11,084 nucleotides of DNA from an uncultured Oscillospiraceae bacterium. GTDB lineage: Bacteria > Bacillota > Clostridia > Oscillospirales > Acutalibacteraceae. The translations under genes were made by a program, and so were the position numbers. Every line of letters starts with the position of its first letter. Position 1 is the stretch's first letter. The notes below the pieces were generated by a model. The model ran no database searches and was not told where the DNA came from. It saw nothing but the letters and a program-made list of their open reading frames with translations. The stretch covers positions 1 through 11,084 of the forward strand of contig URGH01000075.1 of assembly GCA_900547305.1 (NCBI GenBank), given 5' to 3'. This document shows, piece by piece, positions 7,516 to 11,084 of this stretch.

Positions 7516-10500
7516 TTGAAATCATTAAATTGCAAAAAACAGACAAAAAAATGTATTTCTCTCCTATCGGCGGGCGCGCTGCTTTTATCGGCGCTCGCGG
7601 GCAGCTTTTCCGTATCGGCGACGGACGCCGTAATAAATGTTAAGGATTACAGTTCTTTGGCGACGGACGATAACTGGACGCCGGCAATTCAAAAGGCGAT
7701 TGATACGGCGGCGGAAACAGGAGCTGCCGTTTACATTCCGTCGGGCGAATACCCCTGCGAGCCTGCGGAAGAAAAGGAAAGCTGGGAAGTAACCCCCGCT
7801 ACGTTTTATTTGCCTGACGCCGCCGTTACAATTATGGGCGACGGCGAGGAAACCGTGCTTTACAAGCCGAGAAACGCAAGCGTTACCGAAAACTCGGCGG
7901 CAATGTTCCGCACTTCCTATAAGTCCTCTGCAAAAATAACAATAAAGGATATTAAAATAAGAGGCAACAACAACCCCGGTTCAAATTTCGGGCTGATAGA
8001 CGGAATAGTTCTTAACGGCAGTTCAAACGCCACGGTTGAAAATGTTTCTGTTGACGGAACCAAACGCCACGGCATTTATATGATTGCGGGCGCAAATAAC
8101 AACAAAATCGTAAATCCGGTTATAAGCAACACAAACCGCGAAATGCTCGGCTGCGGTCTTCAGTTGGAGGGCGCATATAATAACACGGTAATAAACCCGG
8201 TTATAACAAATTCGGGCGCGAATGCCGTTGATCTGTCACTTTGGGTTCCGGGCGGAATTTATCCCGCAAACGACGGCTCAAACGGCTCGCCTTACAGTTC
8301 ATCCGACGATTACCGCTCAACCGGCAACGTGATTACGGGCGGTATGATAGCCGGTACCGGAATAGATAACGGCAATATAGGCGGCGGAGCGTTTGAAAAT
8401 AACGCCAACGACGATGATTACTACGGGCTTAATATTATTAAGGGCAGCAACGGCAATAAAATATCCTTGGATCTTATACGCGATGTAAGAACGGCGGATA
8501 ATTATAACTCAAAGGCTGCCGCGATAAGACTGTATGATGTCGAAAACAACGAAATTAACGTTAAGCAGGTCTACAATACAAAGCAGTATGTTTTATCGTT
8601 CAGAAATACCTGTCAGAATAACAGCGTAACCGTTGGCGCGGCTTGCAAAATCGGTGCGTCGGCTGCAAATAATGAAACATACTATGAAAGCAATACCGTA
8701 TCAATAACCGAGGAAGAATTTGAGGCTCCGGGAAATGTTATCCGTGCAAAGCTCAATTTCACAAACGGTGAAGATGGTGTTAAAAAGGAAAGTAATATAG
8801 CGCTTTATTCGCTTCATTTTGCTTGTTCTCCCGAAAGATTCGGGCTTTTTAAGGACGGAAGTAACATAACCTCCATTGCGGGGTCGGACTGGAAACTTGA
8901 ATATGACTATGCGCTTTCCGATAAAGTAGTCGGAATGGGTAATATTCAGGTTCAGGGCGGCAGCAACTGGAACTGTGCAGGCAACCCTGCGGCAGACCGT
9001 ACTGACGGAACAGGCAAATGGCAAAAAGCACAGATAAGCTTAGAGCCGCTGGGATGCTCGGCTACATGGTCGCAGTCGCTTTACTGCCTTGCTTTATCAA
9101 CAAGCACTACGGCGGCGGTTGATACAAATAAAACGTACTACGCTTATTATAAAAATGTAAGAATTGTTGACGGTGAGGGAAATGTTAAATATACTTTCAC
9201 CGACAGCGATTTAACCACTGCCGAGCTCAACCCTCAGGTTTGGGGCAGTGAAACAAATTTGAACACTACACTTGATACGGTGCTTGACCCGTATTTCTAT
9301 GCCGATGAAGACGTACCGACAGCCGATAAGGTAATCCGTGCGGCGGTTAAGTTCACAAACGGTGATGAGGGCGTTGAAAAGAAAAGTCAGTTAGCGCTTT
9401 ATTCGCTTCATTTTGCTTGCTCTCCCGAAAGATTCGGGCTTTTTAAGGACGGAAGTAACATAACCTCTATTGCGGGGTCGGACTGGAATCTTGAATATGA
9501 ATACGCGCTTTCCGATAAAGTAGTAGGAATGGGCAATATTCAGGTTCAGGGCGGCAGCAACTGGAACTGCGCGGGAGACCCCGCGGCAGACCGTACCGAC
9601 GGAACAGGCAAATGGCAAAAAGCACAGATAAGCTTAGAGCCGCTGGGATGCTCGACTACATGGTCGCAGTCGCTTTACTGCCTTGCGTTATCGTCAAGCA
9701 CTACGGCGGCTGTTGATACAAATAAAACATACTACGCTTATTATAAGAACATAAAGATTGTTGACGGCGAGGGAAATGTTAAATATACATTTACCGATAA
9801 CGATTTAACCACCTCAGAACTGCAGCAGCAGGCTTGGGGCGATCAAAAAAACATGGATACTACGCTGTCCGTAGTTAGCGACCCGTATTTTGCACCGGTA
9901 AAAGAGGATAAGATAATTCAGGCGGCGGTTAAGTTTACAAACGGCGAAGACGGTGTTAAAAAGGAAAGTAATATAGCGCTTTATTCGCTTTGGCTTGCAT
10001 ATTCACCGGAGAGATTCGGGCTTTTTAAGGACGGAAGTAACATAACCTCAATTGCGGGGTCGGACTGGAAACTTGAATATGACTATGCGCTTTCCGACGC
10101 GGTTATCGGAATGGGTAATATTCAGGTTCAGGGCGGCAGCAACTGGAACTGTGCGGGAGACCCCGCGGCAGACCGTACCGACGGCGCCTTTGCTTGGAAA
10201 AAGGCGGCAATCAGCCTTGCTCCGCTGGGATGCTCGGCTACATGGTCGCAGCCGCTTTACTGCTTAGCTTTATCAACAAGCACAACCGCAGCTGTGGATA
10301 CAAATAAAACCTATTATGCGTATTACACAAATATAAGAATAGTTAACGGCAGCGGGGATGTTATGTATTCGTTTACCGACGGCGACTTGACCGCTGAAGA
10401 GCTTAGCCCGCAGGTTTGGAACGGTGAACAAAATGCGCAGACTACACTTTCGGTAGTGGACGGCGTACATGCCGTAACGGCTGAGTGCGGCGGCAACGGT

Positions 10501-10866
10501 ACCGCAGAGGTAGGCGGCATGACCGCTGCGGGCAGCGAAAAAACCTTTATTACAAAGCCCGATACAGGCTATAGGGTTGAAAACGTAACGGCGGACGGTG
10601 TTCAGATAGTGAAAAACAGCCGAAACAGCTATTCATTCAGCATGCCGAATACCGAGGTTAAACTTAATATAACCTTTGCCGCAATAACAAAGGGCGATAT
10701 TAACGAAGACGGTCAGCTCGGCAGCGCCGATGTTGCATCGCTTAAAAAGATAATTCTCGGATCATACGGCGAGCTTGATGAATACGAGAGCTTTGCCGCA
10801 AGAGTAAGAGGCGCGGATGGAATTGATATAAGGGATCTTATAGCATTGAAAAAAGCCTGCGCTTAA
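7516..10866 (+). CDS. Secreted beta-helix protein with three tandem domains and a dockerin
   Basis: A 1116-residue exported protein. The TTG-started signal peptide has a Lys-rich head (residues 1-12), a hydrophobic core (14-31) and a likely cut after SVSA35. Residues about 40-400 look like a right-handed parallel beta-helix of the pectate-lyase-3 kind: an opening INVKDY, AIQKAIDTA and VYIPSGEY (40-79), followed by regularly spaced Asn turns such as NNNKIV, YNNTVI, TGNVI, NGNKI and ENNEI. Three near-identical domains of about 180 residues begin at 409, 607 and 801; I do not recognise their family, but their placement suggests sugar or surface binding. An InlB-B-type repeat domain covers about 984-1057. 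A dockerin fills 1059-1116: loop 1 (DINEDGQLGSAD, 1061-1072) has canonical calcium ligands, while loop 2 (1096-1107) has lost those at positions 1, 3 and 5. The protein may dock to a cohesin scaffold. Whether the helix is a lyase, a hydrolase or non-catalytic cannot be told. Confidence 0.88.
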   Translation: MKSLNCKKQTKKCISLLSAGALLLSALAGSFSVSATDAVINVKDYSSLATDDNWTPAIQKAIDTAAETGAAVYIPSGEYPCEPAEEKESWEVTPATFYLPDAAVTIMGDGEETVLYKPRNASVTENSAAMFRTSYKSSAKITIKDIKIRGNNNPGSNFGLIDGIVLNGSSNATVENVSVDGTKRHGIYMIAGANNNKIVNPVISNTNREMLGCGLQLEGAYNNTVINPVITNSGANAVDLSLWVPGGIYPANDGSNGSPYSSSDDYRSTGNVITGGMIAGTGIDNGNIGGGAFENNANDDDYYGLNIIKGSNGNKISLDLIRDVRTADNYNSKAAAIRLYDVENNEINVKQVYNTKQYVLSFRNTCQNNSVTVGAACKIGASAANNETYYESNTVSITEEEFEAPGNVIRAKLNFTNGEDGVKKESNIALYSLHFACSPERFGLFKDGSNITSIAGSDWKLEYDYALSDKVVGMGNIQVQGGSNWNCAGNPAADRTDGTGKWQKAQISLEPLGCSATWSQSLYCLALSTSTTAAVDTNKTYYAYYKNVRIVDGEGNVKYTFTDSDLTTAELNPQVWGSETNLNTTLDTVLDPYFYADEDVPTADKVIRAAVKFTNGDEGVEKKSQLALYSLHFACSPERFGLFKDGSNITSIAGSDWNLEYEYALSDKVVGMGNIQVQGGSNWNCAGDPAADRTDGTGKWQKAQISLEPLGCSTTWSQSLYCLALSSSTTAAVDTNKTYYAYYKNIKIVDGEGNVKYTFTDNDLTTSELQQQAWGDQKNMDTTLSVVSDPYFAPVKEDKIIQAAVKFTNGEDGVKKESNIALYSLWLAYSPERFGLFKDGSNITSIAGSDWKLEYDYALSDAVIGMGNIQVQGGSNWNCAGDPAADRTDGAFAWKKAAISLAPLGCSATWSQPLYCLALSTSTTAAVDTNKTYYAYYTNIRIVNGSGDVMYSFTDGDLTAEELSPQVWNGEQNAQTTLSVVDGVHAVTAECGGNGTAEVGGMTAAGSEKTFITKPDTGYRVENVTADGVQIVKNSRNSYSFSMPNTEVKLNITFAAITKGDINEDGQLGSADVASLKKIILGSYGELDEYESFAARVRGADGIDIRDLIALKKACA
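8740..10458 (+). repeat. Three tandem in-frame copies of a domain of about 180 residues
   Basis: Copies begin at 8740, 9334 and 9916, giving periods of 594 and 582 bases. Each runs from a (I)RAAVKFTNG-like start through SPERFGLFKDGSNIT, NIQVQGGSNWNC, PLGCSATWSQ and TYYAYY to a FTDxDLT tail, followed by a variable linker. Bases 8800-8894 and 9394-9488 differ at only two positions, so the copies are recent or kept alike by recombination. Copy 3 is the most different: it has WLAYSPERF instead of HFACSPERF, and AFAWKKAAISLAP instead of TGKWQKAQISLEP. The linkers after copies 1 and 2 differ in length and sequence. Confidence 0.95.
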
Positions 10867-10892
10867 AATTCAGAACCCCGAGACCGCTAAAA

Positions 10893-10911
10893 GCCCCCGG
10901 TGTAAGGGTGC
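10893..10911. repeat. Degenerate hairpin, probable remnant of the downstream palindromic repeat
   Basis: GCCCCC and GGGTGC pair except at one position around the loop GGTGTAA. The loop and the following GGG match the stronger hairpin at 10934-10954 (loop TGTGTAA), about 42 bases away. It lies 26 bases after the dockerin gene stop but has no T run, so it is a poor terminator. Confidence 0.45.
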
Positions 10912-10930
10912 CTTGAGTTTGTAGAAACCA

Positions 10931-10985
10931 TTGCCTCCCCTGTGTAAGGGGAGGTGTGTCGGCTTGTCCAACACGGAGGGGTTGT
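10931..10985 (+). repeat. Palindromic intergenic repeat element (REP/MITE-like)
   Basis: A perfect 7-base-pair stem, CCTCCCC (10934-10940) with GGGGAGG (10948-10954), encloses TGTGTAA. A second, imperfect hairpin follows: GTGT with ACAC and GG with CC around CTTGT, to about 10974. The unit then ends in GGAGGGGTTGTT. From memory, unchecked, elements with this order (GGGAG hairpin, variable hairpin, GAGGGGTTGT) are scattered between genes in many Clostridia genomes. There is no transposase here and no T run for termination. Confidence 0.6.
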
Positions 10986-11020
10986 TACAGACTAAAGCAC
11001 TACAAAAGTTAAAATTTGTT

Positions 11021-11084
11021 TGAATACCCCTCAGTCGCCTACGGCGCCAGCCGCTGACGGCGGCGGTCCCCTCTGTCAACTGCG
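11021..11084 (-). repeat. Inverted second copy of the palindromic repeat, cut by the window end
   Basis: Read on the minus strand this stretch has GGGGA, then GC-rich hairpins (CGCC-TAC-GGCG and GCCG-CTGA-CGGC as read on the plus strand), then GACTGAGGGGT. That is the same order of parts as the element at 10931-10985. Its ACCCCTC (11026-11032) is the exact reverse complement of GAGGGGT at 10976-10982, so the two units face each other across about 43 bases of AT-rich sequence. The far end is beyond the window. Confidence 0.5.

Noticed and set aside
8701..9618. Two minus-strand frames with nearly the same N-terminus (MPFACSV...)
   Set aside because: Their likeness only reflects the tandem repeat on the plus strand, which accounts for both.
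8740..10458. CRISPR-like array or satellite DNA
   Set aside because: The period is about 590 bases, in frame, and codes for a domain; there are no short repeats with unique spacers.
10934..10954. Intrinsic terminator for the dockerin gene
   Set aside because: The stem is perfect, but it is followed by TGTGTCGG rather than a T run and is part of a longer repeat unit. A role in transcript ending is possible but not supported by the sequence.

Overview
This window looks like part of a carbohydrate-utilisation locus from an anaerobic Clostridia-type Firmicute, probably a fibre-degrading gut or rumen member of the Oscillospirales/Ruminococcaceae kind. The evidence is a lipoprotein signal, a Gram-positive style signal peptide with a very Lys-rich start, GGAGG-type ribosome binding sites, one TTG start, a C-terminal type I-like dockerin, and intergenic palindromic repeats of a kind common in uncultured Clostridia. 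The taxonomic call is inference; no marker gene is present.

Layout, all on the + strand: (1) positions 3-329, the 3' end of an ABC sugar-transporter permease of the MalF/UgpA type; (2) 342-3773, a large LacZ-like GH2 glycosidase without a signal peptide; (3) 3793-7368, a full-length paralogue of that enzyme made as a lipoprotein; (4) 7369-7515, a 147-base gap holding a probable weak terminator, a possible -10 box and a leader that can form competing hairpins; (5) 7516-10866, a secreted protein with a right-handed beta-helix, three near-identical domains of about 180 residues, an InlB-type repeat domain and a dockerin; (6) 10867-11084, non-coding sequence with palindromic repeat elements that run off the window.

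The first three genes are separated by 12 and 19 bases, each with a good ribosome binding site, so they read as one operon. The simplest working model is that the dockerin/beta-helix protein attacks or binds a polysaccharide outside the cell, possibly attached to a cohesin scaffold. The lipoprotein GH2 would trim oligosaccharides at the membrane, the ABC transporter would import the products, and the cytoplasmic GH2 would finish the same type of linkage inside. The substrate cannot be read from the sequence. Both GH2 enzymes keep the acid/base and nucleophile glutamates, but both lack the LacZ magnesium ligands.

The points most worth following up are the adjacent GH2 paralogues sorted to two compartments, the mosaic triple repeat of unrecognised domains, the dockerin with a decayed second calcium loop, and the structured leader upstream of the dockerin gene. 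I did not find an RNA gene, CRISPR array or transposase.
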